This document shows, one piece after another, positions 7,405 to 14,855 of a DNA stretch of 31,410 bases. The number at the start of each line of letters is the position of its first letter. Positions within the stretch are counted from its first letter, which is position 1. Under the pieces are notes generated by a model. That model did not search any database. It saw only the letters and a list, made by a program, of their open reading frames with translations, and had not been told where the DNA came from. The position numbers and the translations under genes are program-made. This DNA comes from Sulfurimonas sp. GTDB taxonomy: Bacteria; Campylobacterota; Campylobacteria; Campylobacterales; Sulfurimonadaceae. Where the stretch lies: contig JAQIBW010000185.1 of assembly GCA_027858865.1 (NCBI GenBank), forward strand, positions 1 through 31,410, given 5' to 3'.

Positions 7405-8656
7405 GTTAATAGAAAAAATCGAGGGTGAAGCAAAACTAGACTTTAGTTTTGAAGATGGAAAAATCGACTTTGTAGATATAGAGTTTATGACTGCTAGAAA
7501 TATAGAAAATATTTTAAAAGGTAAGTCGCCACTAGATGCTCTTGTCATTAATCCTAGAGTATGTGGCATCTGTGGACATGCTCACCTTATAGCTACAGTT
7601 GAGGCTCTTGAAGATTGTTATGAAAACATAGAGATATCTAAAAAAGCTAAGATAATCAGAGAGCTAACTCTTACCTTTGAGCTTATACAAAATCACTTTA
7701 AATGGTTCTATCTTGTTATGAGACCTCTTTTTGGTGAGAAACAAGAAGTGCTTAAAGCTACCTATCCTACCCAACTCATGGCAAAAGCAATAGCTGTATT
7801 TGGCGGACAATATCCGCATACATCTTATGCTATAGTCGGTGGTGTTGTTTGTGATGTTACAGAGATGGATATTATTAAAGTAAAACACTATATAGAAGAA
7901 GCTATAAAGTTTTTTGAGCTAAATGTAGTACAAGCTGATACAAAAGACTTTTTAGTGTGTGACAATGTAGATAAAGTTTTAAAGAAAAGTGGTGATTTAC
8001 CGGATATTTTAAAAGAGATAAAGAAAAAGAAATATCTGCATCATGGAAAATCTTATGATAGATTTATAGCTTTTGGGGAGAATAGTTACTTTAGCAAGGG
8101 CAAGTCTCATAAAACTATAACTACACATAACATCTCTATGGATCATGTAAAAGAGTATAGCAATCCAAATTCGCTAGCTAAAAATGTATTGTACAAAGAT
8201 AAATACTATGAAGTTGGCCCTTTAGCTCGTGCTATGATAAATAAAGTACCACTTGTAAAAGATGCTCATAGAAGATACGGTGACAATATCTTTAGTAGAA
8301 TAATTGCTAGAGTTTGTGAAATACCACAACTCCTAAATCATTCAAAAGAACTGCTAGAACAATTAGACTTGAGTGAACCATCATATATAGAACCTTCTAT
8401 AGATATTACTAAGATAAATGGTTCTGGAGAGAGTGCTGTTGAAGCAGCAAGAGGTTCTCTTATCCATAAAGTTGATATTGAAAATGGTGTTATAAAAAAC
8501 TACGAGATAATCACTCCAACCCAGTGGAATCTAGGAAATGGAACAAAAAAAAAGCTTGGAGTTTCACAAAAAGCGATGATAGGTTTAGAAGATGTTCAAA
8601 CTGCTGAGCTTGTCTTTAAAACTTTTGATGTATGCTCTGTTTGTACAACACACTAG
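7397..8656 (+). CDS. Cytosolic [NiFe] hydrogenase large subunit, group 2, without C-terminal extension
   Basis: This is the catalytic partner of the preceding small subunit. Ni-binding cysteines are C56 and C59 (RVCGIC) and C413 and C416 (DVCSVCTTH). The protein ends exactly at H419, the point where other large subunits are cut, so no maturation protease would be needed. Lack of the tail is a known feature of H2-sensing hydrogenases such as HoxC/HupV. The second motif has DVC where DPC is usual. At 419 residues it is much shorter than the two HydB proteins. I chose the ATG at 7397, eight bases inside the upstream gene; a TTG one codon earlier is possible. Confidence 0.88.
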   Translation: MIELIEKIEGEAKLDFSFEDGKIDFVDIEFMTARNIENILKGKSPLDALVINPRVCGICGHAHLIATVEALEDCYENIEISKKAKIIRELTLTFELIQNHFKWFYLVMRPLFGEKQEVLKATYPTQLMAKAIAVFGGQYPHTSYAIVGGVVCDVTEMDIIKVKHYIEEAIKFFELNVVQADTKDFLVCDNVDKVLKKSGDLPDILKEIKKKKYLHHGKSYDRFIAFGENSYFSKGKSHKTITTHNISMDHVKEYSNPNSLAKNVLYKDKYYEVGPLARAMINKVPLVKDAHRRYGDNIFSRIIARVCEIPQLLNHSKELLEQLDLSEPSYIEPSIDITKINGSGESAVEAARGSLIHKVDIENGVIKNYEIITPTQWNLGNGTKKKLGVSQKAMIGLEDVQTAELVFKTFDVCSVCTTH

Positions 8657-8675
8657 CTCTCATTAACTAAAATTA

Positions 8676-8696
8676 TACAAGGGTAGCACCCTTGTA
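8676..8696. terminator. Strong hairpin after the group-2 hydrogenase genes
   Basis: TACAAGGGT (8676-8684), a three-base loop and ACCCTTGTA (8688-8696) form a perfect 9-bp stem 19 bases after the stop codon. No T-run follows, so it may stabilise the mRNA end or help termination rather than act as a classic intrinsic terminator. Confidence 0.45.
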
Positions 8697-8817
8697 CACA
8701 ATATATTCTCCATAAAAGACTTCTCAACGACAAAACTATAATTTAAAAAAAATTACATATATTTGTTAAAATTATAACACTATCAGTCCTTTATTTGTCT
8801 TCTATTAAATAAATAAA

Positions 8818-8846
8818 TTAAGCTTCACATAAGTTATTTTTATATA
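8818..8846 (+). promoter_or_regulatory. Tentative promoter of hydABCDE copy 2
   Basis: TTAAGC (8818-8823) and TATATA (8841-8846) are 17 bases apart, and the start site would fall near 8853, just before the palindrome at 8857. Both boxes are weak, and other AT-rich choices exist in 8700-8850. The rest of the 247-base gap 8657-8903 shows no gene. Confidence 0.3.
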
Positions 8847-8856
8847 GACTTCTTAC

Positions 8857-8881
8857 TGAATGATTATTCATTTATGAATAA
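8857..8881. promoter_or_regulatory. Operator candidate C upstream of hydABCDE copy 2
   Basis: TGAAT (8857-8861), four bases, then ATTCA (8866-8870) matches the pattern seen at the first hydrogenase and hyp promoters. It overlaps a second dyad, TTATTCAT-TT-ATGAATAA (8864-8881), so several half-sites are packed here. The shared half-site and its position upstream of a hydrogenase operon support a common regulator. Confidence 0.5.
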
Positions 8882-8903
8882 GAATAAGCAAAAGGAGTAA
8901 ATT

Positions 8904-10055
8904 ATGGTGAATGACACTCTATATAAACAGTTGTCAGCTAGAGTAAATGAGTTAGCAAAGTTACCTAAACTAGATGATCAAAAATCAATTCCAGATTTGA
9001 TTGAACAGAATGGTTTTACGAGAAGAGATTTTATGACATGGGCCGGTGGAATGACCGCTATGTTGGCACTTCCTTCAAATTTTACACCATTGATTGCAAA
9101 AGCGGCAGAGGTTGCGGATAGACTTCCTGTTGTCTGGTTGCATATGGCCGAATGTACTGGATGTACTGAATCATTATTAAGATCAGCAAGTCCAAGTATA
9201 GACAGTTTGATTTTTGATCATATATCTTTAGAGTACCAAGAGACGATTATGTCTGCGGCTGGTTGGCAAGCAGAACAAAATCTTGAAAATGCTATTGAAA
9301 AGTACAAAGGTAGATATGTCCTAATGGTTGAAGGTGGTATTCCTCACGGTGAGGGTGCTCATTTCTTGACAATTGGTGGACATGGTAAGACTGGTGAGCA
9401 GACTGCTATCGATGTATCTGAACATGCAGCAGCAATCTTTGCTATCGGTACTTGTTCTTCATTTGGTGGTGTTCAAGCAGCAGCTCCAAATCCTACAAAT
9501 GCAACGTCACTTAGTAACGTTACAAGTAAGCCTGTTATTAATGTTCCTGGTTGTCCTCCTAGTGAGAGCAATATAGTTGGAACACTACTTCACTTCTTAC
9601 TTTATGGGACACTTCCAGCACTAGATGCTTACAACAGACCAAAATGGGCTTATGGACTTAGAATCCATGATATGTGTGAGAGACGTGGTCACTTTGATGC
9701 TGGTGAGTTTGTAGAAGAGTTTGGTGATGACGGTGCTAAAAATGGTTACTGCCTATACAAAGTAGGTTGTAAAGGCCCTTATACATTTAACAACTGTTCA
9801 AGACAGAAGTTCAATGAAGGAACATCATGGCCTGTTCAAGCAGGACACGGTTGTGCTGGATGTAGTGAACCTGATTTCTGGGATACTATGGGTGTTTTAC
9901 ATGAACCACTTGCAGATAGACTATATCATACAACATTTGGTGGTCTTGGTTCAGACGCAACGGCAGATAAGATTGGATTAGGCCTACTTACTGTTACAGC
10001 AATCGGAATCGCGGCACATGCAGCAGTATCAGCTGTTAAAAAACCAAAAGAATAA
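8904..10055 (+). CDS. hydA: [NiFe] hydrogenase small subunit, membrane-bound uptake type, copy 2
   Basis: The subunit carries the Fe-S relay of a second periplasm-facing hydrogenase. RRDFMT (residues 40-45) and the following hydrophobic stretch form a Tat signal. The proximal motif is canonical, C84-T-G-C87-T-E, and GTCSSFGG, PGCPP, HDMC, CLYKVGC, NNCS and GHGCAGC supply the other ligands. A C-terminal helix (roughly 352-378) fits membrane anchoring next to HydC. There are no extra cysteines of the oxygen-tolerant six-Cys type. AAGGAG at 8892-8897 supports the start. The protein is clearly paralogous to the copy at 185 but keeps all proximal cysteines. Confidence 0.96.
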   Translation: MVNDTLYKQLSARVNELAKLPKLDDQKSIPDLIEQNGFTRRDFMTWAGGMTAMLALPSNFTPLIAKAAEVADRLPVVWLHMAECTGCTESLLRSASPSIDSLIFDHISLEYQETIMSAAGWQAEQNLENAIEKYKGRYVLMVEGGIPHGEGAHFLTIGGHGKTGEQTAIDVSEHAAAIFAIGTCSSFGGVQAAAPNPTNATSLSNVTSKPVINVPGCPPSESNIVGTLLHFLLYGTLPALDAYNRPKWAYGLRIHDMCERRGHFDAGEFVEEFGDDGAKNGYCLYKVGCKGPYTFNNCSRQKFNEGTSWPVQAGHGCAGCSEPDFWDTMGVLHEPLADRLYHTTFGGLGSDATADKIGLGLLTVTAIGIAAHAAVSAVKKPKE

Positions 10056-10070
10056 GCAAAGGAGTTTGAT

Positions 10071-11804
10071 ATGTCAAAAAGAGTAATAGTAGATCCAATA
10101 ACAAGAATTGAAGGACACTTAAGAGCCGAGGTTATAGTTGGTGATGACGGCATAGTTCAAGATGCTTTTGTATCTTCAACTTTATGGAGAGGCCTTGAAG
10201 TAATCGCTAAAGGAAGAGATCCTAGAAACGTACCACTTTTGATGCAAAGAATTTGTGGTGTTTGTACTTATTCTCACTATTTAAAAAGTACTATGGCGGT
10301 AGAAGATGCACTAGGAATCAAGATTCCTTATAATGCTGAATTAGTAAGATCACTTATGAATGCAGCACTATTTATTCATGATCATGTTGTTCACTTTTAT
10401 CACTTACATGGTGTTGACTGGGTTGATATTGTTTCAGCTCTTAATGCAGACCCTGCAAAAGCAAGCAAGTTAGCATTTAAATATTGTGATAACCCAATTG
10501 GTACAGGGGAAAATGAACTTAAACTAGCTAAAGAAAAGATAGCTAAGTTTGCTAAAAACCCTCAAGGTCTTGGACCATTTGCTAACGCATACTGGGGGCA
10601 CGGAACATCTAAACTTACTCCGGAGCAAAATCTTATAGCGCTTTCTCACTATTTACAAGCACTAGAAGTTCAAAGAACAGCTGCTCAACTTTTAGCTATC
10701 TTTGGTGGTAAAAATCCACATCCTCAAAGTCTTGCGGTAGGTGGAGTAACTTGTGTTATGGATATTCTTAACCCGGCAAGAATGGGTGAATACATGACTA
10801 AGTTTAAAGTACTGTCTAATTTTATTAACAATGCTTACTATCCAGATATTGTTATGGCAGCGGAGATGTATAAAACTGAAGCTTCAGTTGTTAAACCAGC
10901 GGGTGTTAAAAACTTCATGGCACATGAAGATTTTATAGTAGGTCGTGGGGAGAGACTATTTGAGAGTGGAATCGTTTATGATGGAGACTTAAGTAAGGTT
11001 TTTGATATCGATGAAGATTTAATTACGGAAGAAGCAACACACTCTTGGTACCAAAATGATAAGCCACTTCATCCTTACGATGGTGAAACAGATCCTAAAT
11101 ATACAGGTTTTGTAGATGGTGATACTGTTGGTCCTGATGGAAAGATGATTCACTCTAAAATGATTAACGAAAAAGAAAAATACTCTTGGATTAAATCTCC
11201 TAGATATGATGGTAAACCAATGGAAGTTGGACCTTTAGCATGTTTAGTTGTTAGTTATGCAAGGGGTAATAAAAAAGTTACTAAAGTTGTTAATGATTTC
11301 TTAAAAGTTACAGGTCTTCCTGCAGCAGCTCTATTTACTACACTTGGTAGAACAGCGGCAAGAATGTTACAAGCAAAACTAATTGGGGATAATGCACTGA
11401 TTGCATTTAATAATCTTATTGAAAACTTAAAAGTTGACCAAGATACTTGTGCTACTTATACTATTGATAAAGACAAAGAGTATAAAGGTAGAGGTATCGG
11501 TGATGTTCCAAGAGGAATGTTAAGTCACTGGGTTAGAATCAAAAATGGTGTTGTAGAAAATTATCAAGCTGTTGTTCCATCTACTTGGAATGCAGGACCT
11601 ATGGATTCTAATGGAGTTAAAGGACCTTATGAGGCTGACTTGATTGGTCTTAAAATTGAAAATTTAACACAACCACTAGAGATTATTAGAATTATTCACT
11701 CTTATGACCCATGTATCGCTTGTGCGGTTCACGTAATGGATACAAAAGGAAATCAACTAAGTGAGTACAAACTAGATCCTATTTATGGTGGATGTAGCGT
11801 ATAA
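10071..11804 (+). CDS. hydB: [NiFe] hydrogenase large subunit, copy 2
   Basis: This is the catalytic subunit of the second uptake hydrogenase, 577 residues. Ni ligands C62 and C65 (RICGVC) and C548 and C551 (DPCIACAVH) are all present. A 23-residue tail after H554 should be removed by the HydD protease at 12637. It is very similar to copy 1 across the whole length, including VDPITRIEGHLR and HDHVVHFYHLH, but differs in the middle (about residues 270-370), which includes an insertion before the EKEKYSWIKSPRYDG segment. A 16-base gap with AAAGGAG separates it from hydA. Confidence 0.96.
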   Translation: MSKRVIVDPITRIEGHLRAEVIVGDDGIVQDAFVSSTLWRGLEVIAKGRDPRNVPLLMQRICGVCTYSHYLKSTMAVEDALGIKIPYNAELVRSLMNAALFIHDHVVHFYHLHGVDWVDIVSALNADPAKASKLAFKYCDNPIGTGENELKLAKEKIAKFAKNPQGLGPFANAYWGHGTSKLTPEQNLIALSHYLQALEVQRTAAQLLAIFGGKNPHPQSLAVGGVTCVMDILNPARMGEYMTKFKVLSNFINNAYYPDIVMAAEMYKTEASVVKPAGVKNFMAHEDFIVGRGERLFESGIVYDGDLSKVFDIDEDLITEEATHSWYQNDKPLHPYDGETDPKYTGFVDGDTVGPDGKMIHSKMINEKEKYSWIKSPRYDGKPMEVGPLACLVVSYARGNKKVTKVVNDFLKVTGLPAAALFTTLGRTAARMLQAKLIGDNALIAFNNLIENLKVDQDTCATYTIDKDKEYKGRGIGDVPRGMLSHWVRIKNGVVENYQAVVPSTWNAGPMDSNGVKGPYEADLIGLKIENLTQPLEIIRIIHSYDPCIACAVHVMDTKGNQLSEYKLDPIYGGCSV

Positions 11805-11815
11805 AAGGAGAAGCT

Positions 11816-12517
11816 ATGATTAGTGAAGCTAATAACAATATCGAAATAGTACAGGAAATAGAACAAGAGTTGGAATTTTCGTCAGTTTACCGATGGCAAC
11901 ATTGGATCAGAGCAATTTCGATTGTTGTTTTAACAATAACTGGATTTTATATAGCTGTTCCTTTTTTAACACCAGCGGTAAATGCTGATCCGACAAACTT
12001 TATGCAAGCCTTGATAAGATCGTGGCACATAATATTCGGTTTTGTACTAATATCTGCGGTGTTATTTAAAAGTTATCTTTTTGTTTTTGGAAGAAAACAT
12101 GAGATGGAAAGAGCGGCTATTAAAGATATCTTTAATCCAGTGATTTGGGCAAAACAGATAGGATACTATCTATTGATTTCAAAACATCCAAAATTAAACG
12201 GTGTTTATAACCCTATTCAGTTTATGGCATATTTAGGGTTTTATCTTATGATATTTACTCTTATCACGACAGGACTTATCTTGTACGTACATGTATACCA
12301 TGATGGACTAGGTGCTTATCTTTACGATGTAATGAAAAGCATTGAAGTGATGATGGGTGGATTAGCGATAGTTCGAAGTGTTCATCACATCCTTACATGG
12401 GGTGTTATGTTGTTTATACTTGGTCATGTTTATATGGCGATTTACAATGCTGTCTTTGGAAAAGAAGGCGGAATGGATGCTATTTTCAGTGGTATGAAGT
12501 GGCATAAAAAACATTAG
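11816..12517 (+). CDS. hydC: Hydrogenase di-haem cytochrome b subunit, copy 2
   Basis: This is the quinone-reducing membrane anchor of the second hydrogenase, 233 residues with several hydrophobic helices. Candidate haem ligands H29, H71, H190 and H204 keep the same spacing as in copy 1. The N-terminal tail of about 20 acidic residues is longer than in copy 1. AAAAGGAG precedes the ATG by a few bases. Confidence 0.92.
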   Translation: MISEANNNIEIVQEIEQELEFSSVYRWQHWIRAISIVVLTITGFYIAVPFLTPAVNADPTNFMQALIRSWHIIFGFVLISAVLFKSYLFVFGRKHEMERAAIKDIFNPVIWAKQIGYYLLISKHPKLNGVYNPIQFMAYLGFYLMIFTLITTGLILYVHVYHDGLGAYLYDVMKSIEVMMGGLAIVRSVHHILTWGVMLFILGHVYMAIYNAVFGKEGGMDAIFSGMKWHKKH

Positions 12518-12519
12518 CT

Positions 12520-12543
12520 AAAAGCAAGGGTTTCCTTGCTTTT
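12520..12543 (+). terminator. Hairpin after hydC, copy 2
   Basis: AAAAGCAAGG (12520-12529), a four-base loop and CCTTGCTTTT (12534-12543) make a 10-bp stem, with Ts closing the 3' arm, starting three bases after the hydC stop. It resembles an intrinsic terminator, and as at the first operon it separates hydABC from hydDE. Confidence 0.6.
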
Positions 12544-12551
12544 GTTAGAAG

Positions 12552-12612
12552 AAATAAGATTTTTATAAACAATTATGATGAGATTATAATGATTGTTTAC
12601 AAAATCTTATTT
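12552..12612. repeat. Long imperfect inverted repeat upstream of hydD copy 2
   Basis: AAATAAGATTTT (12552-12563) pairs with AAAATCTTATTT (12601-12612), and TAAACAAT (12566-12573) pairs with ATTGTTTA (12592-12599), with a two-against-one-base interruption. This gives 20 paired bases around an 18-base loop. The right arm also contains TTTACA (12596-12601), 19 bases before TATATA (12621-12626), so a promoter for hydD-hydE-hypF may lie here, with the repeat acting as an operator or mRNA structure. Which is correct cannot be told from sequence. Confidence 0.5.
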
Positions 12613-12636
12613 ATGATTTATATATAGAGGTGTAAG

Positions 12637-13191
12637 ATGAAAATATTGATACTAGGCATAGGAAATGTACTTTTTGGCGATGAAGGCATAGGCGTTCATC
12701 TGGCAAATTACATAGATGAGAAGTATAACTTTATATCTGATGAACATACAGTAGATATAGTTGACGGTGGAACTCTCGCTCAGATATTGATACCAATCAT
12801 AACTGACTATGACAGAGTTTTACTTATAGACTGTGTCAATGTTTTGGATGGTGATATCGGAGATGTGTATAGTTTTGATTTTGATGCTGTCCCTGATTTT
12901 ATCACTTGGCAAGGTAGTGCTCACGAAGTCGAGATGCTGCAAACTCTTCAGATGATAGAGATGCTTGGTGATTTACCACCTGTAAAAATCGTAGGTGTAA
13001 TACCTTATGTAATTGGTGAAGATACAACTTTTACTATTACTCAAGAGGTACTAGATGCTAGTAAAACTATGGAGCACTCTATCGTCAACTATCTAAAAGA
13101 TTTAAACGTAGAGACAACTTTGAAAAACTCTGGTGCAATCTTGCAAGAAGTTGCGAGAACATCATATTTAAGGGGTACCCAATGGTATTAG
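12637..13191 (+). CDS. hydD: Hydrogenase maturation endopeptidase (M52/HybD-like), copy 2
   Basis: The protease is predicted to cleave the tail of the second HydB. It has the full GIGNVLFGDEGIG loop (residues 7-19) and candidate Ni-contacting residues E16, D65 and H96. Its 184 residues are normal for the family. Unlike copy 1 it keeps the family Asn (N10). It overlaps hydE by 10 bases, and the junction carries AAGGGGT before the hydE ATG, suggesting coupled translation. Confidence 0.92.
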   Translation: MKILILGIGNVLFGDEGIGVHLANYIDEKYNFISDEHTVDIVDGGTLAQILIPIITDYDRVLLIDCVNVLDGDIGDVYSFDFDAVPDFITWQGSAHEVEMLQTLQMIEMLGDLPPVKIVGVIPYVIGEDTTFTITQEVLDASKTMEHSIVNYLKDLNVETTLKNSGAILQEVARTSYLRGTQWY

Positions 13192-14855
13192 AATTTTTAT
13201 TTGAATATGCATCTTCATCATTAGTATATGATAAAGTGCTCTCAAGAGTGTTAGAAAAGTCAGAGCCTGAAGGCAGACTTGTAAAAACAGACACCCAAAT
13301 CAAATTATATGTAGAGGCTGAAGATAGTGACGAGTTAGAGAAGTTTGCAAATGATCTGTCTCTAGAACTGCCTCACTCAATCTTTTTACGAAATACAGAA
13401 GTTAATGTCGTTGATGCTATGCCAGATAACGATTTTGTTCTACCTTTAGTAGATAAACCTGCTCTCTCTTTTTGTCCAAGTTGTTTGTCTAAAGTTTTAG
13501 ATGAGACAAGCGAAGATTATTATAACCCATTTTCTGAGTGTGATGTTTGTGGATACGGTTCAGATGGCAAAAGAGGCAACTATAAGAGTCTGTTTGAACA
13601 AATAGCAAGTACTATAAGTAGTGGCGCAGTTGTAATGGTAAATACATTTTACGGAGAGTATTATCTAGGTAAGCTAGATGCCAAGTGCAATTATGTCTCT
13701 TTTGATGTGTTAAGTTATGATCTTGCTACTATCTCAAAGTACACAAATGTAACAAAGTATGAGACTGTTGCTTTAGGTGCAATAGAAAAACCTCTTATCG
13801 GTCTGAAAACAAACCTAAAATTTAAAATAGATTTTGAAGAGGTAGAAGAAGAGCTATTAAGATTTAAACTAGCAGATGATTTTATACTTTACTTAACTAT
13901 GGTAGAACTACATAAGTTAGGTGTAGATTGTGTGTTTATTACTAAAGATAAAATGGCACATGGCAGTGAACTTCTGATAGCTGACTTTAAAGAGACTATG
14001 GAGCCAATCGAGTGTGTTGTTGGTGAGAGAAACATTATTATTCTTGGTGGGGATAAAGGTCTTCCGAAGTTTGAACTTACAAATGAAGTAGTAATCCCAT
14101 ACATAGGAACTTTTAACTCTGTAATCAAAGAGCATGACTTCTCGGAGAAGACAGTTGTAGGTCTAAACATGAGTAAAGACTACCATAACAACATCCTTGT
14201 TTACGGTAAAAAATTCGGACTCATAGAATACTTGTCATTTAAGTCTGAGTATAGCTCTGTTGCAGAAATATTTAAAGCCATAATTGATACAAACGAGACT
14301 GGGAAGAAACTTCTAACTAACTACAAAAATGAGTATACGGAACTTTATGAAAAAGTTTCTTTGATAACATTTGAAGAAAAAGAGCTAAATATATATAAAA
14401 TATGGGGAATTATATCTATAGTTTTAGGGTATAGTAATACAAATGATATTTATAAATCAGCAGATAAGTTAGAAAATAATGCAAAATCTTTTTTAGGAAC
14501 TAAAGGCCCTAGAATAGATTACAAATTGCAAAATATTAACTCTAAAGTTTATCTAGATCCATTAATGGTAATCAGAACAGCAATGACTTTTAAACTTGCC
14601 GGAGTTGATAGTCTATGTTTATCTTATGGAGTGGTTGAGAGTTTCGTTGAGTTTTTATCAGGTCAACTTGATGAGATAAAACAAAACATGAGTAATGATG
14701 TAGTTGTTGCATCTGGTTCACTACTTGGGAACAAGCATTTATTTAGTAAGTTAGATAAAGAAGTCTCAATAAACCATGAACTATATTTCAACAAAGAATT
14801 ACCGGTAGATGGGATAAACATTAGATATGGCGGAAATGAGTTACTTCACACTTAA
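13182..14855 (+). CDS. hydE: HydE, HypF-like hydrogenase accessory protein, copy 2
   Basis: This is the longer of two HydE paralogues, 557 residues. C98, C101, C120 and C123 form C-x2-C-x18-C-x2-C, the exact spacing of a HypF zinc finger, preceded by an acidic linker as in HypF. Near the C-terminus VVASGSLLGNKHLF lines up by eye with HypF VILSGGVFQNKTLL. HypF has two such fingers, an acylphosphatase domain with VQGVGFRPF and a metal-binding HHxxH; I see only one finger here and neither of the other two motifs. A scaffold or chaperone role in maturation is more likely than carbamoyl transfer. It directly precedes, and overlaps by 29 bases, the real hypF. Confidence 0.75.
   Translation: MVLEFLFEYASSSLVYDKVLSRVLEKSEPEGRLVKTDTQIKLYVEAEDSDELEKFANDLSLELPHSIFLRNTEVNVVDAMPDNDFVLPLVDKPALSFCPSCLSKVLDETSEDYYNPFSECDVCGYGSDGKRGNYKSLFEQIASTISSGAVVMVNTFYGEYYLGKLDAKCNYVSFDVLSYDLATISKYTNVTKYETVALGAIEKPLIGLKTNLKFKIDFEEVEEELLRFKLADDFILYLTMVELHKLGVDCVFITKDKMAHGSELLIADFKETMEPIECVVGERNIIILGGDKGLPKFELTNEVVIPYIGTFNSVIKEHDFSEKTVVGLNMSKDYHNNILVYGKKFGLIEYLSFKSEYSSVAEIFKAIIDTNETGKKLLTNYKNEYTELYEKVSLITFEEKELNIYKIWGIISIVLGYSNTNDIYKSADKLENNAKSFLGTKGPRIDYKLQNINSKVYLDPLMVIRTAMTFKLAGVDSLCLSYGVVESFVEFLSGQLDEIKQNMSNDVVVASGSLLGNKHLFSKLDKEVSINHELYFNKELPVDGINIRYGGNELLHT

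Noticed and set aside
8676..8696. Hairpin after the group-2 hydrogenase as a riboswitch for hydA copy 2
   Set aside because: It is a single perfect stem about 200 bases upstream of the start with no alternative pairing partner seen; an mRNA 3' end structure is simpler.
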